A DNA stretch of 47,388 nt from an uncultured Acidobacteriia bacterium. Its GTDB lineage: Bacteria > Acidobacteriota > Terriglobia > Bryobacterales > Bryobacteraceae. The translations under genes and the position numbers were made by a program. Positions within the stretch are counted from its first letter, which is position 1; each line of letters starts with the position of its first letter. Where the stretch lies: contig CAIVVT010000224.1 of the NCBI GenBank assembly GCA_903909435.1, positions 1 to 47,388 of the forward strand, read 5' to 3'. Of the stretch, positions 1-7,794 are shown in pieces. The notes beneath the pieces are model-generated. The model made no database searches. It was not told the DNA's origin and saw only the letters and a program-made list of their open reading frames with translations.

Positions 1-1
1 C

Positions 2-118
2 CTGGATCTGGTGGCCCGCTGCAAACTCCCCAAACGCACCAAACGCCGATCCCATCCACGCGAAGTATGGGGCAGCGGCTCCAAGTTCCCGAGCAGACAA
101 GCAGGGAAAACTAAGTGA
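2..118 (+). pseudogene. 3' end of a probable transposase gene (left-truncated by window edge)
   Basis: An open frame enters from the left edge and stops at TGA 116-118, giving 38 residues. It is very basic, with the pattern KLPKRTKRRSHPREVW followed by a short Lys/Arg tail. Basic tails of this kind (PREV..., KFP...) end many IS4-like DDE transposases, which is the only basis for the call. Because the gene runs off the window I cannot say whether the upstream part is intact. No terminal inverted repeat was recognised downstream before the next gene. Confidence 0.35.
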
Positions 119-203
119 CATTGGGATACCATCCTGCCCCACAATCGTACTGCGTGGGACTGAACCGGGCGTCCGGCGGGTGCCCGGCTCGGCGTAGCCC
201 TGC

Positions 204-1616
204 CTATTTGCCGCTGGCCTGAACCAGGTTCACCAGGCTGTTTACGATGCTGTCCTCGGCACAACCCGGCTTCAGCCGGGAGCCCAGCACCTGGAAGGTC
301 TCCGCACCGAACGAGGCGTCGTTCGGCACGTAGCCGGAGTTGGCCATCCCGTTGGCGATAGTCACCAAAAGCGAGTTGGCGAGCGGCGAGGCAGCCTTGA
401 ACTTCATACCGATCGCCGTGTAAATCTCGGCGTTGGCCGAACCCAGCGCGATGTTGCCGATGCGCAGCAATCCGAGGCGGATGTGCACGTCGTCACCGTC
501 TTCATACTTGCCCGGCGCCCCTTCGCGCGCACTGTCCAGACGCTTCCGTCCGGGGCAGGTGATGGTCGTCTGCGCGGCTGAGATGGCTGGATCGGCATCC
601 ATCCGCCTGGTGCTGGTCATCACCCGGATCACCTCTTCGCCGAGCAGCACGCCTTCGCTCTCCATCACTTTCTCCATCCCGTCAATCGCCTCCGGGCTCG
701 CCTTGTGCGCCTGGACCTTGCCGTCGCGCAGCGGGGCCTCGATCGGTTCCCGCGTCATCACGTTGCCGGTGATTTTGGCATCGTAACGCGAGGCCATCAT
801 GTTGGTCGAGGCGCGCAGGTAGAGCGGGTTCTGGTCGCCCGAGGCGCCCTGGGCGAAGATCGCAACGACCTTCTCGCCGTACGCCTGTTCGACATGGCGC
901 GAAGCCGCACCGCAGAAGTCGGCGCTGATGATCTCGCTGAGGAATCCGTTGACCGGGTGCATGGCATAGCTCATGTAAACGGCGATGGGCTCACCCGTTA
1001 GCGATTCGAACTTGATGGCCGCGACGGTCTTGTCCGACAGCCCGTTCAGGTTCGGGGCCTGGGTCCACAGGTGTGTGTCGGTGTCGATGTTGTCCCGGCT
1101 CACGTTGAGGTAGGAGAGGCCGGTCCCGAAACCGACACGTGCCGGCTGGAGCTTGGCTTTGGCCTGCTTGACGGCGTTCAAAATGTGCCCGACGAGAGGC
1201 GGCGGCGGCGCATTCGGGTCGGGGGCAGGCGGACGGCCGCCGGGGCCGAAGCGCCGGAACGGTTGATCGCCCGGTCCCCACGCACTGTGCGTGTGGGTCA
1301 TCGTGATCACGATGTTCTCGACGGGGCAGTTCAGCTCGGCGGCTACCTGTTTCGAGGCGGCCGCCCAGATGTTCTCGAACAACATGCTTTGGTCCGCGCC
1401 GATCAACGCGGCGCGGGTAGTGCCGTTGTCGAGTACGATGGCGCGCAGGAACAGCTTCTCGTGCGCGTACTTGCCCGATGGCGGGTTGGCCGGGTCAGCC
1501 GCCGGCGTGATGTCGATGCGGGCCGCGCCCACGCGCAGGCCCTGCGCCGGAGCGCTTCCGGCCATCAACAGCGCCAGGATGGCCGGCGCCCAGCCCATTT
1601 TCTTGTCCAAAGTCAT
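204..1616 (-). CDS. Secreted neutral/alkaline ceramidase-like hydrolase
   Basis: 470-residue protein with an N-terminal hydrophobic signal peptide (residues 7-25, cleavage near APAQG). The mature protein opens with VGAARIDITP, the usual start of the neutral/alkaline non-lysosomal ceramidase N-terminal domain. Further family-like blocks are THTHS (107-111, metal-binding His), AMHPV (219-223) and QGASGDQNP (256-264), where Ser259 matches the family's catalytic Ser. The usual C-terminal Ig-like domain of true ceramidases (about 650-700 residues) is missing, so the substrate may not be ceramide. A Pro-rich insert lies at 128-141. The start ATG is preceded by AGGAG; an internal ATG at 1598 is possible. 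Predicted to act in the periplasm or outside the cell. It lies just downstream of the esterase gene on the same strand (49 bases), probably one transcript. Confidence 0.8.
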   Translation of the reverse strand: MTLDKKMGWAPAILALLMAGSAPAQGLRVGAARIDITPAADPANPPSGKYAHEKLFLRAIVLDNGTTRAALIGADQSMLFENIWAAASKQVAAELNCPVENIVITMTHTHSAWGPGDQPFRRFGPGGRPPAPDPNAPPPPLVGHILNAVKQAKAKLQPARVGFGTGLSYLNVSRDNIDTDTHLWTQAPNLNGLSDKTVAAIKFESLTGEPIAVYMSYAMHPVNGFLSEIISADFCGAASRHVEQAYGEKVVAIFAQGASGDQNPLYLRASTNMMASRYDAKITGNVMTREPIEAPLRDGKVQAHKASPEAIDGMEKVMESEGVLLGEEVIRVMTSTRRMDADPAISAAQTTITCPGRKRLDSAREGAPGKYEDGDDVHIRLGLLRIGNIALGSANAEIYTAIGMKFKAASPLANSLLVTIANGMANSGYVPNDASFGAETFQVLGSRLKPGCAEDSIVNSLVNLVQASGK

Positions 1617-1665
1617 CTCTCGCTTCTCCTACTCCACAGATGCCGATACGCTTTGCCGGCGCAGC

Positions 1666-2877
1666 CTAACGGAACAGCTTCGAGCTGAAGTCGCCCAGAA
1701 ACGTGCGCCAAATAAACCAGTAATGCATGCCGGGGTCTTCACGATAGGTCGTGTTGAAACCATGCTCTTTGACGGCCGCCGACAGTTTCAGCGCACCCTC
1801 GCGAGCAAAATCGGTGGAACCCGCGCCGATCCAGTAGAGCTTCACGCCGCTGGCTTTCAGCGCTTCCAACTGGCCATCCAAGGCAGGGTCGGCCTGACGC
1901 GGTCCGGCGCTGAACACACCGATCCAGCCAAACACGCCGGGGTTGTGATTGGTCGCGCTCATGGTGTGGCCGCCGCCCATGGAGAGTCCCGCGATGGCGC
2001 GGCTGTCCTTCTCCGGGACCACGCGATAGGTCCGCTCCACGAACGGGACGATGTCCTTCACCAGGCTCTTCGGATAGGAACCCTCGTAGGGCTGCGGCGG
2101 CCGCGGCGGCATGACGGGCGCGGCCCCGGGAGCGGCTCCGGCGGCCTGCACCGGCGGCGGAGGCGGCGCTTGGAAATACTGTTTCGCGGGTGTCGGGCCG
2201 AAGCCGAAACCTTGCGAGACGGTCTGCGCCGCGTTGCCGTTGGGCATCACGACCAGGAACGGCTTGGCCTTGCCTTGCGCCAGCAGGTTGTCCATGATGA
2301 TGGCCGCGCGGCCCATTGTGAGCCAGGCATCTTCGTCGCCGCCGCCCCCGTGGAGCAGGTATAGAACCGGGTAGGACGCCTTGCTGGACTCGTACCCGGG
2401 CGGCGTGTAGACCATCATGCGCCGTCGCTCCTGCTTCAACGTCGGCGATGGAAACCAGGCGGCGCTGACCGTGCCGTGCGGCACGTCCTTGAACTCCCAC
2501 AGATCGGACTCCGGCCCCGTGATGAACAGCAGATTGTCGTAGCGCGAGCCGTCGCGCTGCAACTCGGCGTTGCCGGGGTCGAGCACCTTCACGCCGTCGA
2601 CGCTGAACGAATAGCCCCAGAGCTGCGCGCCCAGTGGGCCGAGCGTCACGGACCATACGCCGGCATCGTCCTTGGTCAACTTGATGTCCCTGGCGCCGTC
2701 CCAGGTCCCGTTCAAGTTGACTTCGTTCGCCTTGGGGGCAGAAAGCCGGAAGGTGACGCTGCGATCGGGGTGGATTTCCGGGGACACCGGCCGTGCCGGT
2801 TGGGGTGCCGGTTGCGCGAAGCCAGAAGAGACAAACAGCACCAGTCCGGCGAGTGTAAGACGTGTCGAGCGGTACAA
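1666..2877 (-). CDS. Secreted esterase, enterochelin-esterase / CE1-like, with N-terminal E-set domain
   Basis: 403 residues. Signal peptide 1-21 (cleavage near GFAQ), then an isoamylase-N/E-set-like beta domain (about 30-130) and an alpha/beta-hydrolase esterase domain (about 150-400). The nucleophile motif is GLSMGG with Ser299, the oxyanion region is LLHGGGGDED (174-183), and the likely catalytic His is in GMHYW near the C-terminus. The family (Fes-like and XynZ-type feruloyl/acetylxylan esterases) cleaves ester bonds on sugars or siderophores. The start is TTG at 2875-2877, chosen because GGAGG sits 6 bases upstream and the signal peptide begins there. A Pro/Ala/Gly-rich insert (about 236-263) interrupts the hydrolase domain. 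Probably co-transcribed with the downstream ceramidase-like gene. Confidence 0.83.
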   Translation of the reverse strand: MYRSTRLTLAGLVLFVSSGFAQPAPQPARPVSPEIHPDRSVTFRLSAPKANEVNLNGTWDGARDIKLTKDDAGVWSVTLGPLGAQLWGYSFSVDGVKVLDPGNAELQRDGSRYDNLLFITGPESDLWEFKDVPHGTVSAAWFPSPTLKQERRRMMVYTPPGYESSKASYPVLYLLHGGGGDEDAWLTMGRAAIIMDNLLAQGKAKPFLVVMPNGNAAQTVSQGFGFGPTPAKQYFQAPPPPPVQAAGAAPGAAPVMPPRPPQPYEGSYPKSLVKDIVPFVERTYRVVPEKDSRAIAGLSMGGGHTMSATNHNPGVFGWIGVFSAGPRQADPALDGQLEALKASGVKLYWIGAGSTDFAREGALKLSAAVKEHGFNTTYREDPGMHYWFIWRTFLGDFSSKLFR

Positions 2878-2974
2878 CTTGGACCTCCGTGTTCGCGGCG
2901 CAAGCCTGCCGGCGACGCCACGCCTGCCAGCCTATCCTAATCCCGCCTGCCTGTGTTCATACTCACAGTCGCGA

Positions 2975-3063
2975 CCCGCGTTGGCGGGGTCTCGCCTACT
3001 TCGATACAGGACATTCGCGGCCGGCGGTAAGCGCCAACGCGAGTCAGGATTGTACGGCGAGAC
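2975..3063. repeat. Nested inverted repeats in the gene-free region
   Basis: CGCGTTGGCG at 2977-2986 is exactly inverted as CGCCAACGCG at 3032-3041. GTCTCGCC at 2989-2996 is inverted as GGCGAGAC at 3056-3063. A local hairpin CCCGC-GTTG-GCGGG occupies 2975-2988. This could be a degraded palindromic element or a structured leader. The surrounding region 2878-3689 (812 bases) holds no convincing gene. Confidence 0.5.
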
Positions 3064-3296
3064 GGCACAAGGTCTCCAAACCAGCCACGGGACAACGAGC
3101 ACACAACAGACCGAAACGCGCGCTCCGGGTGGCTAGCCGATGACGAAGAGAAGGGGTCAGCCAATCAACGCAACATTCGGCAACCGTTGACTTGATTTAA
3201 GCCGATCCCGTCAACAAGCGGTAGGTTTACTACCCGAGAAACCCTGTAGCGCGCGGTAAGCCGCTTGGATTCAAGCAACTGCAAGCAGGTATCAGA

Positions 3297-3313
3297 AGCG
3301 GTATGTTACCGCT
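3297..3313. repeat. Short perfect hairpin
   Basis: AGCGGTA-TGT-TACCGCT forms a perfect 7-bp stem with a 3-base loop. It stands alone, about 380 bases upstream of the next gene, with no U-tract, so its role is unknown. The rest of 3064-3650 shows nothing I can assign. Confidence 0.4.
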
Positions 3314-3650
3314 GAACGGGCGGGATGACCTAGGTATTGGGTCGGTGTCGGAGCACTCGCAACGGCCCACGGGCTGGTCACCACGGCACGCCGGCCAGGA
3401 GTCCGCTCAGCCATTGCGACTGCGGGGCCCCGCCGGTACTGCGCCGGCTGCAGACTCCTTTCCAGAGGAGATTGGGCCGCCCTCCCGTCAACGGCATCGT
3501 CCGCTTCTTGCGCAGCAGGTTGCTTCTGCGGCCACTCTGCGTTACCACAGCCCCTCGGGGATCGTCTGAGTTTGAGACGCCGCGATCCGTTTACGCCTAC
3601 GAAAAGGGCTCTACCCTGCGGGATGTGGGGCTGGGTGCGGCGCGATAAGG

Positions 3651-3656
3651 TACAGT
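3651..3656 (+). promoter_or_regulatory. Putative -10 box for the 3690 operon
   Basis: TACAGT at 3651-3656 would give a leader of about 27 bases before ATG 3690. AAGG lies about 6 bases upstream of that ATG as a ribosome binding site. No good -35 was found. The call rests on the hexamer and its position only. Confidence 0.35.
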
Positions 3657-3689
3657 GATGACCTGCTAGTCATCGCGACAAGGCAAACA

Positions 3690-5180
3690 ATGCAATTCGA
3701 CAACATCGTACCGCTGCGCTGGCCGAGCGGCCCACTCGAGATCGCCCGGCGGGAGAAGAGTGCGGGCTTCGACGCGCAAGCCCGGCAGACGCTCGAGCGC
3801 TGGCACGATCCGGCGGCACTGGAGTTTCTCAAAGGCACGGCCATCGATTGCATCGTCATCAGTTGGGCGGCGGGTCTGGCTGCGGACGCGGAGCAGCAGC
3901 GCACGGCGGCGCCGTTGATTGAGGCGGCCAAGCGGCTGAATCTGGCGGTCGTGGGCTGGGGGGAGGGCACGGCCGACCACAACACCGCGATTGCAGCGGC
4001 TCAGGCGGCGGGCCTGACGGCGGTTGCCATCCATGGATTGCGAGGCAAGCCGGAATATCCGGTGATCGCGTGGAGCGAGCGCACGGACGTGCCGTGGGAT
4101 TCCACCGCCCCCGCCGTCGCCATCGGTGACGGTGTCTGGCCGGGCGTCGCCCCGTCCAGCGGCGGCGGCGGAAGCTCCAGCGCCGGTCCGACCGGCGTGC
4201 CCTGGCTGGATTCAAACGGCTGGTACATCCAGATGGCTCGCGTGCGGTTGCAAGCGCCGCTATGGGTGGTCTTCGATCCGCCTACGCCTCCGGCGGTGGT
4301 GCCCGCCCAGAGCTACGTCAAAGCCATCTGCGACACCGAAACTGCGGGCGGTCGTTGGCTAATTACCTTGGATGATAAACTGCGTGCGGACCTGGCGGCC
4401 GGGACGACCGCGGGCTGGAAAGACATTGCCGCTGCGGCGGGCTTCTTCAAGGCTCACCCGGACTGGAAGGCCTATCGCTCGCTGGGTCTGGTGGGCATCC
4501 TCTCGGATTTCGAGGGCGCGGATTTCGACTTGAGCGGCGAGATCCTGAATCTGATGGCGCGCCGCGATCTGCTGTTCCGCGTCATCTGGAAGTCGCAGGC
4601 ACAGGGAACGGAACAGCCCTTCAGCGGACTCAAGGCGCTGGTATACGCCGACGCCAAGCCGCCCGAGCCGGCCCTGCGCCGCAAGATCACGGCGTTCGTC
4701 GAGCAGGGCGGGCTGTTCGTCACTGGACAGGAATGGGGCAAAGCAGGCGTGCCCAAGCCGCCAAACTTCGAAACGCAATTCGACGTATTCGCGGTCGGGA
4801 AAGGCCGACTGGCCATCGCGAAAGCGGCGCTTGACGATCCGTATCAGCTGGCCGCCGAGACGCAATTGCTGCTGAGCCATCGCAACGACCTGGTGAAGAT
4901 CTACAACAGTCCCAGCGCGGGATGCACCCGCTACACGGCGTCGCCGGACGGCAAGACCGCCCTGCTCCAATGCCTGTCCTACGCCGATAGCCGGTGGGCC
5001 GGTCTGCGCACGATCTGGGTGCGCGAAAGGTACCCGTCCACGCGGCTGTGGACCATCGATACTCCGCCCGCCGCCCTGGAAGCACACCCGTCGGAGGAGT
5101 ATGCCGGCGTGGAGTACCGCCTACCTGAAAAAGCGACGCAAGCCTATCTGGCGCTCGAATTCGAACGACAAAGGACGTGA
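3690..5180 (+). CDS. Unrecognised 496-residue protein, possible TIM-barrel / GATase-like glycan-associated protein
   Basis: I do not recognise a named family. The N-terminal half reads like a beta/alpha barrel, with alternating segments such as DCIVISWAAG, LAVVGWGEGT and GLTAVAIHG. The half beyond residue 270 resembles the class-I-glutaminase-like fold found in some glycosidases (SLGLVGILSDFEG, GLKALVYADAKPP, EQGGLFVTGQEWG). A Gly/Ser-rich linker lies at about residues 153-167. No signal peptide is visible, which is odd beside exported partners. The stop codon TGA 5178-5180 lies immediately upstream of the DUF362 start, so the two genes are almost certainly translated from one mRNA, followed by the mannonate-dehydratase-like gene. 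A role in processing a carbohydrate is inferred from context only. Confidence 0.6.
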   Translation: MQFDNIVPLRWPSGPLEIARREKSAGFDAQARQTLERWHDPAALEFLKGTAIDCIVISWAAGLAADAEQQRTAAPLIEAAKRLNLAVVGWGEGTADHNTAIAAAQAAGLTAVAIHGLRGKPEYPVIAWSERTDVPWDSTAPAVAIGDGVWPGVAPSSGGGGSSSAGPTGVPWLDSNGWYIQMARVRLQAPLWVVFDPPTPPAVVPAQSYVKAICDTETAGGRWLITLDDKLRADLAAGTTAGWKDIAAAAGFFKAHPDWKAYRSLGLVGILSDFEGADFDLSGEILNLMARRDLLFRVIWKSQAQGTEQPFSGLKALVYADAKPPEPALRRKITAFVEQGGLFVTGQEWGKAGVPKPPNFETQFDVFAVGKGRLAIAKAALDDPYQLAAETQLLLSHRNDLVKIYNSPSAGCTRYTASPDGKTALLQCLSYADSRWAGLRTIWVRERYPSTRLWTIDTPPAALEAHPSEEYAGVEYRLPEKATQAYLALEFERQRT

Positions 5181-5182
5181 AT

Positions 5183-6367
5183 ATGAATCGCAGACAATTC
5201 GTCTCCGGATTGGGAGCGGCCGGTGTCGCTCTGATTCAGCCGGCCGGGATGCGCGCAGCGGCTCCCACGGCACCCGTGGCCATCGCGAAGTGCAAGAGCT
5301 ACGGCGACGAGTACCTGGCCGCGACTGCGAAAATGTTCGATCAGTTGGGTGGCCTTGGCCGCATCGTCAAGGGCAAGACCGTCACGATCAAGATCAACCT
5401 GACCGGCGTCGAAAACGCCCGCCAGGACTACCTGCCCCAGGGCCGCACCATCTGGACCCACCCGCGCACGGTCGGCACTGTCATACATTTGCTAGACAAG
5501 GCCGGGGCGCGCCGCATTCGGGTTGTGGAGGGCGCCTGGATGTGGCCGGCCTCGCTCGAGGAGTTCATGTGGAAGGCGGGCTGGGATCCGGAGCTGCTGC
5601 TGGGCGCCGCGCCGCGCGTCGAGCTGGTCAACACCAACCTGCCATACAAGGGCAAGCAGCCTTACACCCGGTTCCCCGTTCCCCAAGGCGGCCTTCTGTT
5701 TCCGGCCTACGATTTGAGCAGTGTCTACGCCGAATCGGACGTGCTGGTGTCGATGAACAAGATCAAGGAGCACGGCACCGCGGGCGTGACGCTCTCCATC
5801 AAGAACCTGTTTGGCATCACGCCGACCACGATCTATGGGAACAAAGTGCCGAAAGATCAGCCGGCTCCGAGGCCGTATGCCGGACGCACGGACATCGGTC
5901 ACATGGGCAACCGCCAACCGCCCTCGAGTTCCCTGCCCGAGAAAGACCCCGGCAGCCCGCGTCAAGCCGGCTATCGCATTCCGCGCATCGTCGCCGATCT
6001 GGCGGCCGCGGCGCCGGTCAGCCTGGCGCTGCTGGACGGCATCGACACGGTCGCGGGCGCGGAGTTGCCCAGGCCTGGAACCACCGTAGCGATCAGCCCG
6101 GGCGTGCTGGTGGCCGGTCTGAACGCAGTAAACACCGACGCGGTGGCGATGGCGGTGATGGGTCTCGACCCAATGGCCGATCGGGGCAAGGTCCCGTTCG
6201 AGACCTGCGATAACACGCTCCGGCTGGCGGAAGAACTGGGCGTGGGCACGCGCGACCTGGGCCGGATTGAAGTCGTCGGCGCATCGATCAAGGACGTCGT
6301 TTTCAGGTTCCGCGATTACGGCGGTCCACGGCAGCGCAGACTGCCCGGTAACCGCCCGGCCGCGTAA
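5183..6367 (+). CDS. Tat-exported DUF362 domain protein
   Basis: 394 residues. The N-terminus MNRRQFVSGLGAAGVALIQP is a typical twin-arginine signal, predicting folded export to the periplasm. The body fits the DUF362 family: an early GKTVTIKINL strand, the segment VLVSMNKIKEHGTAGVTLSIK, and LLDGIDTVAGAELPRPG near the C-terminus. Some DUF362 proteins carry an Fe-S ferredoxin domain; none is visible here. The ATG at 5183 is preferred over an in-frame GTG at 5177 because AAAGGA lies a proper distance upstream of the ATG. It follows the 3690 gene with no real gap and precedes the enolase-superfamily gene by 9 bases, making the middle gene of a three-gene operon. Biochemical function is not known. 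Confidence 0.8.
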   Translation: MNRRQFVSGLGAAGVALIQPAGMRAAAPTAPVAIAKCKSYGDEYLAATAKMFDQLGGLGRIVKGKTVTIKINLTGVENARQDYLPQGRTIWTHPRTVGTVIHLLDKAGARRIRVVEGAWMWPASLEEFMWKAGWDPELLLGAAPRVELVNTNLPYKGKQPYTRFPVPQGGLLFPAYDLSSVYAESDVLVSMNKIKEHGTAGVTLSIKNLFGITPTTIYGNKVPKDQPAPRPYAGRTDIGHMGNRQPPSSSLPEKDPGSPRQAGYRIPRIVADLAAAAPVSLALLDGIDTVAGAELPRPGTTVAISPGVLVAGLNAVNTDAVAMAVMGLDPMADRGKVPFETCDNTLRLAEELGVGTRDLGRIEVVGASIKDVVFRFRDYGGPRQRRLPGNRPAA

Positions 6368-6376
6368 GGAGACAGC

Positions 6377-7732
6377 ATGGACAGACGCGGGCTATTGGAG
6401 ATGTTCGCCGCGGGTGCGGCGGGCTTGACGGTGGAACGGCAGGCACGGGCGGAGGATAAGATGGCACGCGCGACGCGCGGGATGCCGTCGCCCAAGATCA
6501 AGGATGTCGTCGTGATCGCCACGCAGCCGGCGGGTGCGCGGCTCACGGTGGTGAAGATCGTCACGGACCAGGACGGCCTGTACGGCTACGGCTGCGCGAC
6601 CTTCACGCAGCGCGCCGAGGCCGTCGGCATTGCCGTGGACAAGTACCTGAAGCCGCTGTTGATCGGGAGGCCGGCCGACCGCATCGAGGACACCTGGCAG
6701 GCCTGCTACAACAGCTCCTATTGGCGGAACGGGCCGGTGCTGAACAACGCCCTCAGCGGGGTGGACGAGGCGCTGTGGGACATCAAGGGCCGGCAGGCCG
6801 GAATGCCGGTCTACGAGTTGTGGGGAGGCAAGTGCCGCGAGGCGGTGCAGACCTTCGCCAACGTGGGCGCCGACAACCCGAAGGCGATCGTAGAAGGCGT
6901 CCAGAAAGCGATGGCGAACGGGTACAAGCACGTGCGCGTAGGCGGCGGCTATGGACGCCGTCCGCGTCCGGGAACGGGGGGCGTCAGCGAGCCGGAACCT
7001 GCCGCGCCCAAAGGCCTGCACGAGGGGCCGGTATTCGATCGCGGCGCGAATCTCCGTCTGATGCTCAAGATCTTCGAGGCGTGCCGCAAGGAGATCGGTT
7101 TCGAAGTGGAGCTGATGCACGACATGCACGAGCGCTACTCGCCGCGCGAGGCGATCCAGTTCGTCAAAGAGTGCGAGCAGTTCAAGCTGTACTTCCTGGA
7201 AGATCCGCTCTCGCCGGAAGACAACGACTGGTTCCGGCAGATGCGGTCGCAGTGCTCGACGCCCATCGCGATGGGCGAATTGTTCAACAGCCCGCACGAG
7301 TGGACTCCGCTGATCGTCGAGCGCCTGATCGATTTCATCCGCTGCCACATTTCCCAGGTCGGCGGAGTGACCCCCGCGCGCAAGATCGCGCTGCTGGCCG
7401 AGCAATTCGGCGTGAAGACGGCCTGGCACGGTCCGAACGACGTCTCGCCGGTCGGTCATACGGCGCACATCCACCTGGATCTTTCGAGCACCAATTTCGG
7501 CATCCAGGAGGGCGGAATCATAACCGGTGTTCTGGCGGACATGTTCCCCGGCTGCGCCACGTTCAAGGATGGCTATCTGTGGGCCAGCGACGCGCCCGGC
7601 TGGGGCATCGAAGTGGACGAGAAGCTGGCCGCCAAGTACCCCTTCGGCACGAATGAGCAAGGCGATCGTGGACGCCTGAACGGCGGCTGGGGCGAGTTGC
7701 GACTGCCCGACGGGACCGTCATCAAGCAGTAG
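6377..7732 (+). CDS. Mannonate dehydratase / RspA-like enolase-superfamily enzyme with Tat-type N-terminus
   Basis: 451 residues. The body matches the ManD/RspA group of the enolase superfamily, which dehydrates D-mannonate or related acid sugars using Mg2+. Visible signatures are YKHVRVGGGYG, HDMHERYSP with metal/catalytic Asp249 and His251, YFLEDPLSPED, AMGELFNSP, WHGPNDVSPVGH, and the C-terminal GWGIEVDEKLAAKYPF. Three acidic metal ligands appear present. The N-terminus is MDRRGLLEMFAAGAAGLTVE, a weak Tat-like signal, whereas ManD is normally cytoplasmic. An insert rich in Pro/Gly/Arg (about residues 193-215) follows the YGRR segment. GGAG lies 5 bases upstream of the ATG. Third gene of the 3690-7732 operon. 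Substrate within acid sugars is uncertain. Confidence 0.85.
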   Translation: MDRRGLLEMFAAGAAGLTVERQARAEDKMARATRGMPSPKIKDVVVIATQPAGARLTVVKIVTDQDGLYGYGCATFTQRAEAVGIAVDKYLKPLLIGRPADRIEDTWQACYNSSYWRNGPVLNNALSGVDEALWDIKGRQAGMPVYELWGGKCREAVQTFANVGADNPKAIVEGVQKAMANGYKHVRVGGGYGRRPRPGTGGVSEPEPAAPKGLHEGPVFDRGANLRLMLKIFEACRKEIGFEVELMHDMHERYSPREAIQFVKECEQFKLYFLEDPLSPEDNDWFRQMRSQCSTPIAMGELFNSPHEWTPLIVERLIDFIRCHISQVGGVTPARKIALLAEQFGVKTAWHGPNDVSPVGHTAHIHLDLSSTNFGIQEGGIITGVLADMFPGCATFKDGYLWASDAPGWGIEVDEKLAAKYPFGTNEQGDRGRLNGGWGELRLPDGTVIKQ

Positions 7733-7743
7733 TCGGGGTGGCT

Positions 7744-7774
7744 GCGGGCGACGCGCAAGCCGCGCGAAGCCCGC
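7744..7774. terminator. Hairpin between convergent genes, possible bidirectional terminator
   Basis: GCGGGC/GCCCGC and CGCGC/GCGCG arms form an imperfect 13-bp stem with a 5-base loop (AAGCC), lying between the stops at 7732 (plus) and 7795 (minus). There is no T-tract, so the terminator role is inferred from position. Confidence 0.5.
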
Positions 7775-7794
7775 GGTGACTGCATTGCCCTGGC

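Noticed and set aside
3303..3569. 88-codon open frame starting MLPLNGRDD, reminiscent of the LPLNGR motif of TonB receptor plugs
   Set aside because: The similarity stops after seven residues, the rest is unlike any receptor, there is no ribosome binding site, and the start lies in a hairpin.
6392..7660. Long minus-strand open frame opposite the mannonate-dehydratase-like gene
   Set aside because: Composition is shadow-like (Arg/His/Ala/Val-rich) and no domain is visible, while the plus strand encodes a clear enolase-superfamily enzyme.
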